From Lepas anatifera (Eukaryota; Arthropoda; Thecostraca; Lepadidae), in the NCBI GenBank assembly GCA_034440635.1, contig JAOTON010001674.1:124001-188000 (forward strand): a stretch of 64,000 nucleotides of DNA, written 5' to 3'. The translations under genes and the position numbers were made by a program. The first letter of the stretch is position 1, and the number at the start of each line of letters is the position of its first letter. Under the pieces are notes generated by a model. The model saw nothing but the letters and a program-made list of their open reading frames with translations, was not told where the DNA came from and ran no database searches. Below, in pieces: positions 45,099 through 59,290 of this stretch.

Positions 45099-46884
45099 AG
45101 GGAATGTGGCACCTTCATAACGTGATTTTAACTGAGATAGCCAATTTGTAAAGCAAGTCGGAAAACCCGGTACTCCATATGTTATTTGTCTTGGAACTCG
45201 ATATTTCCGTAGAAAAAAACTAAAACCTACCTGACACCAGCCCCCTCATCAGCCCGTCACCGGGCGGCCATTGTTGTGCGCTGCTGGTGTGACGACATAT
45301 GTTGACGTCACGATGAGCATCAGCCAATCGAAGCCCTTGAAGCGTTTCAAGTATGGTAGTGGTTGCCAGATCGTGACATCATCCACAGGCTGATATCTAT
45401 TTCCTTTTCTAGAGGAGTATTTTAAAAATCAAAATATTGAGCTTATTGTACATTTTTCAGAGAAATCATGAGTGGTTTCATTATTTTCGGCTAAAAGTAC
45501 GCCTAATTGCACTAAATTCCAGGATTCAACCTAGGTGCCACACTCACCTTTTTTGGTCGCCCAGCTGACTTCCAGCTGGTCGGCCGGAAAAAGGGAGGCT
45601 CCGTGTTTATTGCATTTTCTAAACCATTTTTTAGCACCTAGCCTCACGTCAGTGTAGTCAAAATGTACCTTATCGTGCATATTGCTCATCTTGCAAATAT
45701 GACAGCTATCATTGAATCCGCTGACGAAAAAGAAGACTAAGAAAAACTAGAGGGAAGAAGATTCTTCTAAGAGACAAATCTAAAACATGTGCGGCAAACT
45801 CGACACTTGATTTAAAACTGACCTCAGTTCCTCCATTTTCATTGGAAGAAAAACGTGACGTCTTTAGCAAGACTCCACTGGCAAAAGATGTATAATACTC
45901 CCATCATGAAGCCTCCTTGAAGCTGATTTCTAAAGATGACGTTATTATTGGTATTTATGCATACCTCGTGCATACCGGGCGGAGGTAATTTATTTATCCT
46001 GCAATATGTAGAAAAATACCAGGCTACAAGATTATAAGAAGATAATGATAGCTTAATTAACTCATACCCACAAGATCTAGTTGCTTGTATAAAAACCGGA
46101 CCAAAAAACTCGCGAATGCATCTCTACTTAGCCGACCAAACCGACCACCGAAAAGACTGGGCCAACGGCCAACGACTATACCTTGGATCGCTCAAGCTGA
46201 TCAAGGTTGCAATCTGGGTATCCCAGCCCGGGCAATCATCACGAAAACGGTCCCGAAGACAGCCACCTCCGGTCCCGAGAGGGAGCCAGGTGGGACCTGG
46301 ACAGCGGGGACGGCGCAACGGCGCGAGTCCTCGCCACAAATCGGCTGTCATCCAAACCGGAATCGCCGAATCTTCGTTCGGCGATTGGGGCGATTTTAAC
46401 GAGGCGCCCCCATATGGATATCCTTATTCGACGGCCGGAACCATCATCATCATCAATCCTGGAATTTAGTGTAATTAGGCGTACTTTTAGCCAAAAATAA
46501 TGAAACCACTCATGATTTCCCTGAAAAATGTACAATAAGCGCAATATTTGGTTTTTTAAAAATACTCCTCTAGAAAAAGAAATAAACATCAGACTGTGGA
46601 TGATGTCACGATCTGGCAACCACTACCATACTTGAAACGCTTCAAGGGCTTCGATTGGCTGATGCTCATCGTGACGTCAGCATATGTCGTCACACCGGTA
46701 GCTCACAACAATGGCCGCCGGCGACGGGGGGCTGAGGGGGGCTGGTGTCAGGTAGGTTTTAGTTTTTTTTCTACGGAAATATCGAGTTCCAAGACAAATG
46801 AAATATGGAGTACCGGGTTTTCCGACCTGCTTTATAACTTGGCTATCTCAGTTAAAATCACGTTGTGAAGGTGCCACATTCCCT
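45099..46884. mobile_element. Inverted pair of family T MITE sequences between TTAA sites
   Basis: Left arm 45099 to ~45550 and right arm ~46455 to 46884 are inverted copies of each other and of the solo MITE at 19584-20029 (shared AACGTGATTTTAACTGAGAT, GCATCAGCCAATCGAAGC, TGTACATTTTTCAGAGAAAT). The outer ends AGGGAATGTGGCACCTTC and (complement) the same are flanked by TTAA (45095-45098, 46885-46888). About 900 bp of unrelated sequence separates the arms; no transposase in it. Confidence 0.75.
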
Positions 46885-46888
46885 TTAA

Positions 46889-47573
46889 GGTCCGAAATGC
46901 AATGCTCGCACAACAGAGGGAGAGGATGCGAACCCAGAAGCCATTACAGATGTGTCCTCAGCGTAAGAAAGTTCTTGAATTATAAACGCACTATTGCCAA
47001 GTACCGTATTCATGGCCTATCTGGATCGTGGTCGGGCTGCTTCGCATTGTTGGTCTACTTTTGTTTATTTTAGGATATTCATATTCATCAAACATGAGCA
47101 TCACCTGCCAAGACGTCAGTTGTCATTCATTGCCCCTTTTATGTGGAACATCCTATCTTAATTTGCAATTAATAATAATGCCTCGTTTGAAGGGAGTGCA
47201 CCATCTTTAAGATTTGAACAAAGTCGCCAGTGGCGTGCAGCACGGAGAAAAGGCTGGGTACAAATTGGTTTCTCTCAGAAATCACCTTTCGCGTGGCAAC
47301 GACGCCTCACGAGTGTACTACTTGAAGATCACGGGTGCATTCCATACGTCTAATGGTGCTCAAGCGGACAGAACTGAGGCCCACTCACGCTGTTTCTTTG
47401 CAAACAGGGATTCTAGACAAATGGAATGTTGAACAAGGGATTTTTGACATGCCTCACAGGGCTATCTCGGCTCAAGTAATAAATACACATCGCAATTGTG
47501 TTTCAACGAAACATATTGCCAGCTCACGACGCCACCCGTAAATGCTACACAGTGACACCACCAGGCCACATAC
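46889..47573. other. Intron 1 stretch, no feature recognised
   Basis: Moderate A/T content, short frames only. Confidence 0.4.
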
Positions 47574-47690
47574 CGTCAGTCGGCAGCACCACCGGGTCGC
47601 CTTCGAAGTATTCGTCGGAAACACTGGACAGGCTCAGCGGCTGGTCGTTCGGTAACACTTCAACGTCAGAACCCTCCTCCACCAGGCTTG
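47574..47690 (-). CDS. CCPG1-like protein, N-terminal exon with EGSDVEVL motif
   Basis: A 117-nt exon on the minus strand: acceptor CCGCCACAG|CA, donor GACG|GTATGTGG (strong GTATGT). It encodes SLVEEGSDVEVLPNDQPLSL and SSVSDEYFEGDPVVLPTD plus one base. In vertebrate CCPG1 an N-terminal EGSDIEML segment binds the autophagy protein FIP200; EGSDVEVL is a close match at an equivalent N-terminal place. That link is from memory of the family. The exon bearing the start codon, and any LC3-binding W-x-x-[IV] motif just upstream, were not found. The 17.8-kb intron to exon 2 holds both LINEs. Confidence 0.55.
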
Positions 47691-47699
47691 CTGTGGCGG

Positions 47700-47995
47700 G
47701 GTCAGCGGCACAGGTGACATCTGTCGGCAGAGTCACCTCTTCAGCGACATCTGTCGGCAGTCACCTCCTCAGTGACATCTGTCGTCAGAGTCACCTCCTC
47801 AGTGCATCGTCGTCGTACCTCCTCAGTGACATCTGTCGGCAGTCACCTCCTCAGCGACATATGTCGGCAGAGTCACCACCTCAGCGACATCTGTCGGCAG
47901 TCACCTCCTCAGCGACATCTGTCGGCAGTCACCTCCTCAGTGACATATGTCGGCAGTCACCTCCTCAGTGACATCTGTCGGCAGTCACCTCCTCC
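47700..47995. repeat. 28-bp minisatellite
   Basis: Around ten units of TCACCTCCTCAGTGACATCT plus GTCGGCAG, with variants (ATATGT, extra AG). It starts only about ten bases from the acceptor side of exon 1 of the minus-strand gene, so it lies in the flanking intron. Confidence 0.9.
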
Positions 47996-48799
47996 TCACC
48001 GCTACACCGACAATGACCAACAATGCAAAGCAGTGCACTGCAGTGGGGAAATAGCTAACGGGGGGATTCCAGGATAGATCGACCAAGGCTTGAAGCCACC
48101 AGGTCTAAAAAAACTGAAACTTTACCTCCGGAGTATTTTTAGGCCAGGAACACGCCTGTGAGAATCTTAATCCCCTCCGACCAAGGGTGACCGAGATATA
48201 GCCCGAGGCATTTTCGGGAGGTCACCTTGCAGACTCATATTTGATGCTTCATAACTACAAAACGCATTGACTGATTAACAAGTTTTGTATACCATTGAAC
48301 TCATCTTCAATGATACATTATTTTGAAAAAGAAAACTTCAAAAAATTTTAAACTTTGACTTTTAATTCGTTTGCCCTTTTCTTTTTGACCTAGCTTGGCC
48401 TTTTCGCAGAAGAATTGCCCTTTTAGACACCCCAAAAATTTTGCTTCATTAAATATATTTCGAAGCAAAAATTCAAAAAAATGCGTTCTTGCTATAAATT
48501 CCAAACTTTTAGCACCTAAGGTAGGTATGCAGACGGTTTTTGACCACTGCGGTAAGACAGCCTAATGTTTAACACCGCAAACAAAGCGATTGCTTTGGTA
48601 ATCGGTTGCTTGCAATCATATTGCATTGTCTTTACGATATTTTCATCGTGCAAGTGTCAGAATTTATGAAAATTAACACGCGCTCACACGAGGGGGCGGG
48701 TAACCGGCCTCCTCAGGTTTCCACGGGCAGTAAAAAAAACACCTTCGCAGAGCGCCACCGTGCTTGATCTACCTCTAACTCGAAATGTTTACAGTATCT

Positions 48800-49480
48800 G
48801 CCAAATTTTAAGTCTGGGTCAGGTCAGACAGCCAATCCAGGTCAAGAGACCTAATCTCGAAAAAAACCTTGGAGGTGCATCAGTAAGATCAAATCTAACC
48901 TATCGTGCTTATATTCGCATCACATAGTACGGTCACCTAGCAAGATAATTTTGCGTACCAGGATTTCTATATCGATAGCCTGGGACAAGGTCAGGGTCAC
49001 GATCTTTCCATTATAAATGCATGGGGCAATTGGTAAATTTTGATAACTTGCAAGAATTGAAAATTGTCGAGAATCGAGGTTTTATTTTTACGTTGTCATT
49101 TCTGACTTGCCACTGCAGTTTGATTAATATTCTTTTTAACATACAGACCTAAGCCCGGCTCCAGGTCAAAGCAGGTTTATTTTGAAATTTGACTGGACAA
49201 TACTATAAGATATATAATCCGATCGGGCTCGGCAAGAGCATTCCAATGGTGCTGAACATTTTTTCTACGGCTCTCCTCTGTCAGCTATTATGCCACAAAA
49301 TTTAGGTTTCCACTTAGTTCCTGTAAGGAATACTTTGACCTCGAGCAACCTCAAAGGTGACCCGACCAAACGCTTGCATCTAACATTGTCGGTAGTGATT
49401 AAAACTGGCTATTTAGCGGCGTCGCTCCTAGTGCACTGTTCATTCGATATGGCTTTCTGAACAGCAGAGATAATCCACAA
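48800..49480 (+). repeat. Diverged AGGTCA-rich sequence
   Basis: Related to the TTAA elements by order of motifs (GGGTCAGGTCAGACAGCC, CCAGGTCAAGAGACCTAAT, AAATGCATGGGGCAA) but without clear TTAA ends; an old copy inside the family G element. Confidence 0.5.
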
Positions 49481-51423
49481 TTAGGTCACGGAGCCTGTGT
49501 GATATCACATGCCTCCAAACACAACACTGCGATCGCTCGTGTATTTTTTTTCTTCAGAACTTATGCCTGGAGCATGAAAGCGAGAGAAATGACTGAAGAA
49601 TGTACATCTCCTGACGGAGAGCTGTACTGCACAATGCAAAAATATATTTAACTTCATCAAATGGTGCTGCCACGCACACGATTTCAAAGCGATGCAAGGG
49701 TTTAATTCCAGTGCAAAAGTTATATCGAAACAAAATTCAGTTATGTAAATGAAGTGTTTTCACTACGTCTCACAGCAAGGGCACCTGCGAATATATCGAG
49801 AGCACTGCGAAACCGGCAACCTGTCACGATGGTTTAAAAAGTTCAGAGAAAGATCAAATACGTGATGCCAAAGGCACACATGCTTTTCTTACGCATACAT
49901 TTTTCAGCACGATTAAATTCTTGTACATTCCACAATCAAGCATAGCCAATGTTGCCAGACAGCTCCAAAGTCTGTTCGCCGATGCGATCATGGAAATATG
50001 AATATAAGTTTCAAAGAATACCAGAGGTAAATAAAACTGTTCATGAAATCTCTACAAACAAAGGAAGAGAGGTTCGGGTTTCGTATACCTATGTTCGAAC
50101 CAAACAGTGTCGTGCTGTGCAAATAAACTTTCTTTTACGGGTGCTGCGTGAATGGTCGCAAATTTAGTCATGGCGAATGTCCAATGCCAAGGGAATATTA
50201 AACATACTGGTATATATTATTTGGCTTAAGTAATGAGTGATCTGACGGCCATCATTGCAGGTGAATGAATGTGTCTGTACAGGACAAAGTCAGTGTCAGT
50301 GTTGAAGTCATCTCAATGTATTCCCTTATTCTTCAATGATTATACAAGGCACCAGGAGTGTGGAATTATATCTATTTGTGGGTGCCCGACCACCTCCAAT
50401 GAGCCGTGGAAACAGTGGTAAAAGTGGTAAAACATCCTTTGGATGTTCTCTTTTTTCATTTCAAATACTACTTATTGGTGCAATGTAGTTCAACCGGCCT
50501 GTGAGAGGGCTAAACACATGATAAATTTTGCTATTTATTTTCACGTAGTGGCTCTCAATATTGCTTCAAATTTTCCCAACCCTTATCATTAAAAAAACAC
50601 CAATCATAAGCCTTTTGAAGTTGCGTTTGAACTGGGATCTGTGTCAGCTATGAAATGATCACGTTTTAAAAACACCATGTGAGGCAACCTGTTCAAGTGA
50701 CGAAATCGAATGCGTTAGGATTTTAGGACATTTTTCGCCTATATGAGCAGACTCAAATTACTTCCTAGGGATGAAAGCCTTTCAGACGTTTTTTTACATT
50801 GTATGAATCCTCTCAAACGTATGCTGTGCTGCACTGGGTCACCTTGTATTGATACTATTTTTCCATCTCCGGGAACGATGTAATTGTGTGAGTTAATGGT
50901 GCTTATAGGATAAGTTATACTTGTTTCAATTGTTGGTAAAATCGCGACATCGTTGTAAATTTTCGTTTAAGGCTGCAAGGCCCATTACTAATAAGTTCCT
51001 TTGCCCTCGTCTCCCTCGAAACAATGGATCCATTTCTATCACTTTTAATGGCTGCTATTTTTCTTTTTACAAATATTGTCCAAGTTGTTGCCAGTTCAGT
51101 TTTAGGAGTCGGAGTCTCACTAGAATCATCAAGTGACTTTTTACGGAGACCCCGACCCCAGCACCCAAACGAGCAACTCCCACGATGAAGGGTTGGTTAA
51201 GGAACCAAAGTTGAACGTCCCACAAGGCATAACGACGGCCATCTACCTCAGGTCACCCCCTCACCAGTCAGTTGCCAGCTGACCTACGGTATTTACGGTA
51301 CCTACCATCTGCCAGTTGACCTAAATTATTTTGCCATAAGTTGAAAAAATGTCGAGTTAGAGGTAGATGTCGAGTTAGATTCCCGAGCAGGTGGGCGGAG
51401 GCCAATATTGTTCAATATTTAAA
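49481..51423. other. A/T-rich interior of family G element, no gene seen
   Basis: Short frames only; no transposase motif found by eye on either strand. Confidence 0.4.
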
Positions 51424-52982
51424 AAGGGGTCAAAAAGTTACCACAAAATTATCGCAGCGTCTCGCTTCTCCCTCTATTTGGTAAGGTTTTGGAGAGGTGC
51501 ATATATCAGACCCTTCTGACGCATGTGTTGCCAGTACTTTCCGAAAACCAACACGGCTTTGTCCCACGCCGATCGTGCGATACTAATTTGGCAACCCTTC
51601 TGAAAACAGCTTGGGACACTATCTCTTCCGGCCATCAAACTGACGTTATTTATACTGACTATTCTGCGGCGTTCCAGAGCGTAAATCATAAACTCCTGCT
51701 CTTTAAGCTTAAAAAGTCTTACAACGTTTCCGGAAAGGCTCTGTCTTGGCTCACTTCATTTCTTTGCTGTCGAAAACAACGCGTCATTCTAAATGGGAAG
51801 TGTTCTAGTTGGACGGAAGTGCGCTCTGGAACGCCGGAAGGTAGTCGCCTTCCTTTGCTTTTCGCCCTCTTCATAAACGATCTTCCGGAAGAAATTCAAA
51901 CAAACTCTTTGCTCTTTGCTGACGACGTGAGCTATACCACAAAATTTGCTCTCCGGCAGATTCTAGACTTCTTCAGGAGGATCTTGATAGACTGATTACG
52001 TGGTCGGAGGCTTGGAAACTGAATTTAAACCCTTCAAATGCCACTCGTTTCGAATCACATTAAAAGAACTTTATACCGGCCACATATCAAATTCGGGGCA
52101 CCTCTTTGGAACATATGGAAAAGTTCGCGGTCTCGGTATTTGGCTAGACTCGAAAATGAATTTTGCGGACCATGTAGATTTTACCGTCAGCAAAGCTAAC
52201 AAATGTTGGGTCTCCTTATGCTTCTCTTCAGACCGGCCAGGTGGGGGCAGGTTCAGTGGGACCTATTTTGGCAGCATACTTTGGAAATATTCGTTCAATT
52301 CTGGAATATGGGTGTGTCCTCTGGGGCGGAGCTGCGAAGTGTCATTTGGATAGATTAGAAAGGGTTCAGCATAAGTTTCTCTTTGGCTTGCATTTCAAAC
52401 CATCATCTCAGCCCTCTCAATCACTAACATATCATGATCTCTTACAGCTTTTCAAAATTAGCAGCTTGTCCCAGAGGAGACTACAGTACGACATTTGCTT
52501 TGTTCATAAAATTATCTCCGGTAGAGTGGACTCCGCCCCCTGCTTGGGGTTTCCACTGCATGTGCCCCAGCGAAGAACCGGGGCGCCTCCATTTCCTGCA
52601 CGTGCCGGTGCCTCGAGTTGGCGGTGAAAGAGGCTTGTTTCGCCGGGCGGGCTTGCTTTTAACGCCACGTCGGTCGCTGCCCCGAGGTGGATCCTTTTAA
52701 TTCACCACATGCTAGTTTTAAGTCTAGTGTAATAAGATACATTAAGATCATCCTTTTAAAACCATCCGTGTGCTTTGAATTTCATTCGTGATCAACTGCT
52801 TAGCTGCTTTAAGTCTATTTTACCGTTTTGATGTGTTTTACCTTATATTTTTAGTCATTGGGTCCTTTACCCCAATAGGGATATGTCATTGTAATACTCA
52901 TCTAGTGTTCTCTTTTGTCCATGACTTCGCTGTATTGGGCCGATACCTGTTGCTGATCTAAGTGAATAAATACAATACAAAT
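51424..52982 (+). pseudogene. 5'-truncated Jockey/CR1-like LINE fragment
   Basis: It begins in the RT domain with KLPQNYRSVSLLPLFGKVLE, then NQHGFVPRRSC, YTDYSAAFQSVNH, RSGTPEGSRLPLLFALFIND and FADD at 51915-51926. A frameshift near 51990 and others follow; the last part reads ILEYGCVLWGG and LERVQHKFL. A 3'UTR ends AAGTGAATAAATACAATACA. No RNase H domain, unlike LINE1 and LINE2, so a different clade. The 5' truncation is typical of target-primed insertion. Confidence 0.8.
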
Positions 52983-53980
52983 CGAATAGATGAAGTACGG
53001 TGGCGCAGCGCAAAGGTGTTTTTTTACAACCTGTAGAAACCTGAGGAGGCCGGTTGCCCGCCCCCTCGTGTGGACGCGTGTTAATTTTCATAAATTCTGA
53101 CACTTGCACGATGAAATTTTTTAAGACCATGCAATATGATTGCAAGCAGCCGATTACAAAAGCAATCGCTTTGTTTGCGGTGTTAAACATAAGGCTGTAC
53201 TACCGCAGTGGCGTCTGCATATCTACGTTGGGTGCTAAAAATTTGGAATTTATAGCAAGAACGCATTTTTTATTTTTCTATCGAAAGATATTTTATGAAA
53301 AAAATTCTGGGGTATCTAGAAGGGCAATTTGAACTGGGAAAAGGTCAAGCTAGGTAAAAAAGAAAAGGTAAAAGGAATTTAAAGTCAAAATTTTAATATT
53401 TTGAATTTTACTTTTTCAACATAATGTATAATTCAAGACGAGTTCAATGATATACAAAACTTGTTAATCAGGCAATGTGTTCTGGAGTTATGAAGCATCA
53501 AAGATGAGTCTACACGGTGACCTCCCGAAAATGCCTCGGGCTATATCTAGGTCACCGTTGGTCGGAGGGGGCTAAGATTCTCACAGGCGTGTTCCTGGCC
53601 CAAAACTACCCCGGACACAAAGTTTCAGATTTTTTCTAGACATGGTGGTGTCAAATTGAAATATTTTTGGTCGTTTTGCCCTGGAATGTGCCAACGACTT
53701 CAAATAGTCGAAACCCAAGTTCCACCGTAACAAAACCGTCCGATGAATTTCTAACCATTTGAAATATAAGCTTTCCATATGGATTCTTACAACAATATTA
53801 TTTAAAATAGGGTAGCCAACGTTAACATGACGAGCATCACCACAAAATGATTCATTCTTAACGCATTCATTGTTCATCGTAGCTAGTTAAGCTAGTTATA
53901 TCCGTTATAAGTTAGTTATACGTCTCTTTCTGGTTTAGTCAACATTGATGAGGAAGATAATTTTTATAATTTTATAGTTT

Positions 53981-54120
53981 AGGCATTCCACGACAAATCG
54001 ACCAAGCGATAACATCCTACATCTCAGATTTTGATAAAAATTTGTCACAGAGGTTTTCCAGGGCGTAGATTAACACTGTGACATTTTCAGCTTCGTTTGT
54101 CCTGTTTTTTTGTTTTTTAA
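53981..54120 (+). repeat. Partial family G terminal sequence
   Basis: GGCATTCCACGACAAATCGA resembles the 48061 end (GATTCCAGGATAGATCGACC); CACTGTGACATTTTCAG further in. Only one end is seen here. Confidence 0.4.
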
Positions 54121-54289
54121 TTATGGCACCTGGCAATTTTTTTAACCCAACGAAAAACCTTACCTTTCCAATAGCCATATCTTCAAGACTAGTCATGATA
54201 GCTGTATAAAACTATAGATGCTTGGATTCGTGAAGACCTAAATAAACATTTGGTGGCATCTAAATTTAAAGTTTTCCAATCATATAATT

Positions 54290-55005
54290 TTTCCAATAAT
54301 ATAATTTTACTGGTGACCTAGGGTCAGATCACGTGATTTGATAATGATGACATTAAACAGTGATATATTTTCTCTTTGGAAAATAAAATTTGGGGTGTTG
54401 GCATTCAGTTGTGAAAAAATGGAAACAGGTTTCTTTTCATAAAATTGATAAATGACATTTCTAAATTAGTTATGCAAGCGCAATGTGCCCAAGCATTGAA
54501 TGATATCCGTACTAGCAGCCCTGGATGGGCATGTTATGGGAACTAAATTTTCAGAGATGACCCACGAAGAATACAATAACTCATAGTAAAACTCTATCCT
54601 TCAACTTCCCTATGCTTTAACATGCCCTCCACTGCGGGGCAAAATTTTCCCCTAGCAGGTTTTCTAAATAATGTATAAACGAAGAAACGCAGAACAACAC
54701 AGCCCACAGTACCTTATTCCCAATTGGTTTAATGTACCTGAACCACATTTCTAGGTCAGGTCATCTCAGGTCAAAGAGTTATTCAAGATCAGGCGACCCA
54801 AACCTAAAACCCAAAATCACGAGCTTTAAGCGACGCCAAAGGAACATCTGGCAACCGATCAGTTCCAAACAAAAATAATATGATGAGGTCATAGGGATCG
54901 CCTACAAGTCTACTATCTAGAAATTTTTTAATTGTTGACCTAGGATGGGTTTAATTTTTTGTTTAGCCCATTATTAGCCCATGTTTAATGCCACTCAAAA
55001 CTCTT
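54290..55005. repeat. AGGTCA-rich fragments
   Basis: Two stretches (about 54305-54340 and 54740-54960) with GTGACCTAGGGTCAGATCAC, CTAGGTCAGGTCATCTCAGG and TTGTTGACCTAGGATGG, similar in style to the TTAA elements; boundaries not found. Confidence 0.4.
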
Positions 55006-55009
55006 CCGT

Positions 55010-56190
55010 ATTCTAGCAGATAGAGGGGTGCCAATATCCTACCTCAAACTGCTACTTTACTGGTATAGGTCACACAAAAACTGAGTGTTAGGTGGGCTAA
55101 CGAAAGATCAGACTCTTTTCAGGTAGAAAATGGTGTGAAGCAGGGTAGGAATTTATCACCATTGCTCTTCACAGTCTACGTTGATGAACTGTTTGGTAAA
55201 CTGCAGAGGCATAGCGCTGGATGTCGTATTGGAATGAGCTCAGTCAATGCACTAGCCTACGCTGACGATATCGTACTGTTAGCTCCTTCCAGGTCTGGAC
55301 TTCAGTTATTAGTGCACGAATGCGAGCTCTTTGCCGACGCAATGGACATAAAATTCAATGTGAAAAAGACTGTGTGTATGGTATTCAGCCCCAGCAGACC
55401 TTACAGTTCTGGCCACCTGCTTCGCTCAAACCCACCTAGTGTAAAACTGAAGGGGGTTAATCTGAATTGGGTTGATAAATTTAAATATTTGGGACAAGTG
55501 ATTGAAAATGATTTGAGCTGTAGTGCTGACATGAGACGGATAAAACGTTCAGTTTATTACAGTGTTAACATGCTGAAGACTACTGTAGGGTACGCTGATC
55601 GACATATCTTAGTAAGACTATTTCAAACGTACTGTTCAAACTTTTATGGTTGTGAGCTTTGGGCGACAAGGAGTGGTAGAGCTCTTCGGGAGTTAAGTTT
55701 AGCGTATCATTCTAGCATTAAGAGGCTTGTTAAGGTTCCCAAATGTTCAAGAAATCATCCGTTGTGCCATGAATTACAACTTCTGACTTGCCAAATGCAC
55801 ATTGAATACAGACAACTTTTATTTATTAGAAGACTTCAATTCAGCAACAATGATATCAACCGGAGCCTACAAAATAGTGATGTTGTTCGCACTGGACTGC
55901 TTCACATCAACCACCTAAAGATAAGAGAAAAATATGGAATATTAGGCATGGACTTGAGCAGGACATCAAAGCAACAAATTTATAATGTATTTTGGTCTTA
56001 CCTCCAGCGCATGACTGAAAATGTTATTTAAGCTTAAGCTTCAGCTTGGTCTCCTGATTAGTCAACGATATCTATGTGACATGTCACCATAAGTGTATAT
56101 TTATGAAGAATGCGTGAATGTTGTGTGTACTGCGTGTTTCTCTATTATGCGCTGCACTTGTATATGTACCCAAGTGGTATGAAATAAATG
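55010..56190 (+). pseudogene. Non-LTR reverse transcriptase fragment, other clade
   Basis: The upstream frame has GVPISYLKLLLYWYRSH; after a frameshift there is a long open frame (55135-56031) with ENGVKQGRNLSPLLFTVYVD, catalytic YADD at 55258-55269, LLAPSRSGLQLLVHECELFA, KFNVKKTVCMVFS and VDKFKYLGQVI. The C-terminal part is long and lacks RNase H. This RT type, with LLAPS..GLQ.L..C, is common in marine invertebrates; I do not assign the clade. The 3' tail GAAATAAATGCC runs into (TTA)n. Confidence 0.8.
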
Positions 56191-56191
56191 C

Positions 56192-56209
56192 CTTATTTTA
56201 TTATTATTA

Positions 56210-56261
<52 letters not shown>

Positions 56262-56262
56262 A
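56192..56262. repeat. (TTA)n microsatellite at LINE 3' tail
   Basis: About 22 TTA units directly after the tail of the preceding LINE. Confidence 0.95.
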
Positions 56263-56339
56263 GTCTAGAGTAAAAACCATAAAGGGCTGACTCTTAACAA
56301 ATATTCGATATATCAAATTGAAAATTATCATACCAAGTA

Positions 56340-58180
<1,841 letters not shown>

Positions 58181-58279
58181 ATGAATCCCAGATCAATAAT
58201 TTTGGTTCTTTAAATGTCATACTGTGGAGTCGGTTTTCGTAGGATCTCGTTCGGACTTCCTCCACAAGAAGATATTGGG

Positions 58280-58325
58280 GGTCGGAGCTTTCGTACTGTA
58301 TTACAGTGCTTCGTCAGCGAAGATC
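58280..58325 (-). ncRNA. Hammerhead-ribozyme-like motif, copy 1
   Basis: On the minus strand CTGACGA is followed by a hairpin (GCACTG-TAATA-CAGTAC, one mismatch) and CGAAA: the order CUGANGA, stem II, GAAA of the hammerhead core. A GUC lies about 35 nt downstream (GGAGGAAGTCCGAAC), and TTCG/CGAA could form stem I, but one unpaired A after CTGACGA and an imperfect stem III make it non-canonical. Penelope-like elements are known to carry hammerheads. Confidence 0.35.
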
Positions 58326-58734
58326 GTTCGGAATATAAGGGGGATAAAAAGACACAAGAGAACACACAGTACAAAAGTTGAGCTCAGAAAAACATGCGAC
58401 ATCAATAATCTACACGAGGTGGGGGGGGTAAAATGTTACAATAAAAACACACAATATTCACTTATTTATGGTAAGAAAATTCAAAAGCTATAAAATACCT
58501 ATTATCGATTCCATATAATGCAAACTTTCGCTTATTTATGATACGAAAAAGGAAACACTATAAAATACATATCATCTAATCAAATATAAAAGACAGTATT
58601 ATGCAAACATTGTCAAAATATAAATCAGTAAAGACTACGTTACATGATGTAAAAATGCAATGAAAACATTAAAAAAACACTATGATCGAACATTCACATT
58701 ACACAACATCAAGAGGAGCTTCCATCCTAGGAAC

Positions 58735-59290
58735 AGGCCCGACGAATTATAGGAAGCCATCTATCGTTTAAGAGAGAGCCTGAGTTCCTATTTACACTGG
58801 CATCATTAGGAGAGACGAGCAGAGTTTGTCGACGTCCACGAGTTTGGATGTAGGCAGATTCCATAAGCAAACGCATCTAGTGGTGGTTCAGTATCTTGAC
58901 TTGCGAGAAGGCTGGAGTGCACTGCCGGTGCTCACTGAAGGCTGACGCCTTCAGTTTGGAGGGCACTTGTCCTCTCCAGCTGTTGTGGTGCTCTTGAATC
59001 CGTGACTGTACTTCTCGATCAGTTTCACCGATGTAAATGACGCTCTCCCCTCCTACCTTGCATGAACACTCGATAAGGTATATCACGTTGCTTTTCTGTG
59101 AAGTGGGCAGCTGGTGCTTAGCCTTGCTGCACACCAAAGATCCTACCGTTCGCAGCGGTTTGGAAACCAGTTCTATGCCGATCTTGTTGGCTTCTCTTTT
59201 GGGTTGGTAGATCTTCTCTCTTAAACGATAGATGGCTTCCTATAATTCGTCGGGCCTGTTCCTAGGATGGAACCTCCTCTTGATCTTGTG
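58735..59290 (-). pseudogene. Penelope-like element C-terminus with GIY-YIG endonuclease
   Basis: The minus-strand frame includes REKIYQPKREANKIGIELVS, KPLRTVGSLVCSKAKHQLP, NVIYLIECSCKVGGESVIY, IGETDREVQSRIQEHHNSW and, after a stop near 58877, LMESAYIQTRGRRQT and SVNRNSGSLLNDRWLPIIRR. VIYLIEC...YIGET...RI.EH is the GIY-YIG core (Tyr-Leu/Ile ... Tyr-Ile-Gly, Arg, His) of Penelope-type retroelements, where it makes the nick at the target. Stops at about 59240 and 58877 show it is inactive. Confidence 0.75.

Larger units (their letters stand above)
48061..53692. mobile_element. Long-TIR DNA element, family G, second copy (TSD AACG)
   Basis: Left arm 48061 to ~48780 and right arm ~52985 to 53692 are inverted repeats of about 0.7 kb (GGGGGATTCCAGGATAGATC versus complemented GGCACATTCCAGGGCAAAAC; then GGCCAGGAACACGCCTGTGA and GATATAGCCCGAGGCATTTT in both). 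AACG flanks it at 48057-48060 and 53693-53696. The ends and AACACGCCTGTGA match the element at 18765-28378. The interior holds an AGGTCA-rich stretch and a LINE fragment, and no recognised transposase. Confidence 0.75.

Noticed and set aside
49505..51136. Search for a transposase inside the second family G element
   Set aside because: Only short frames without DDE/D or zinc-finger patterns were seen.
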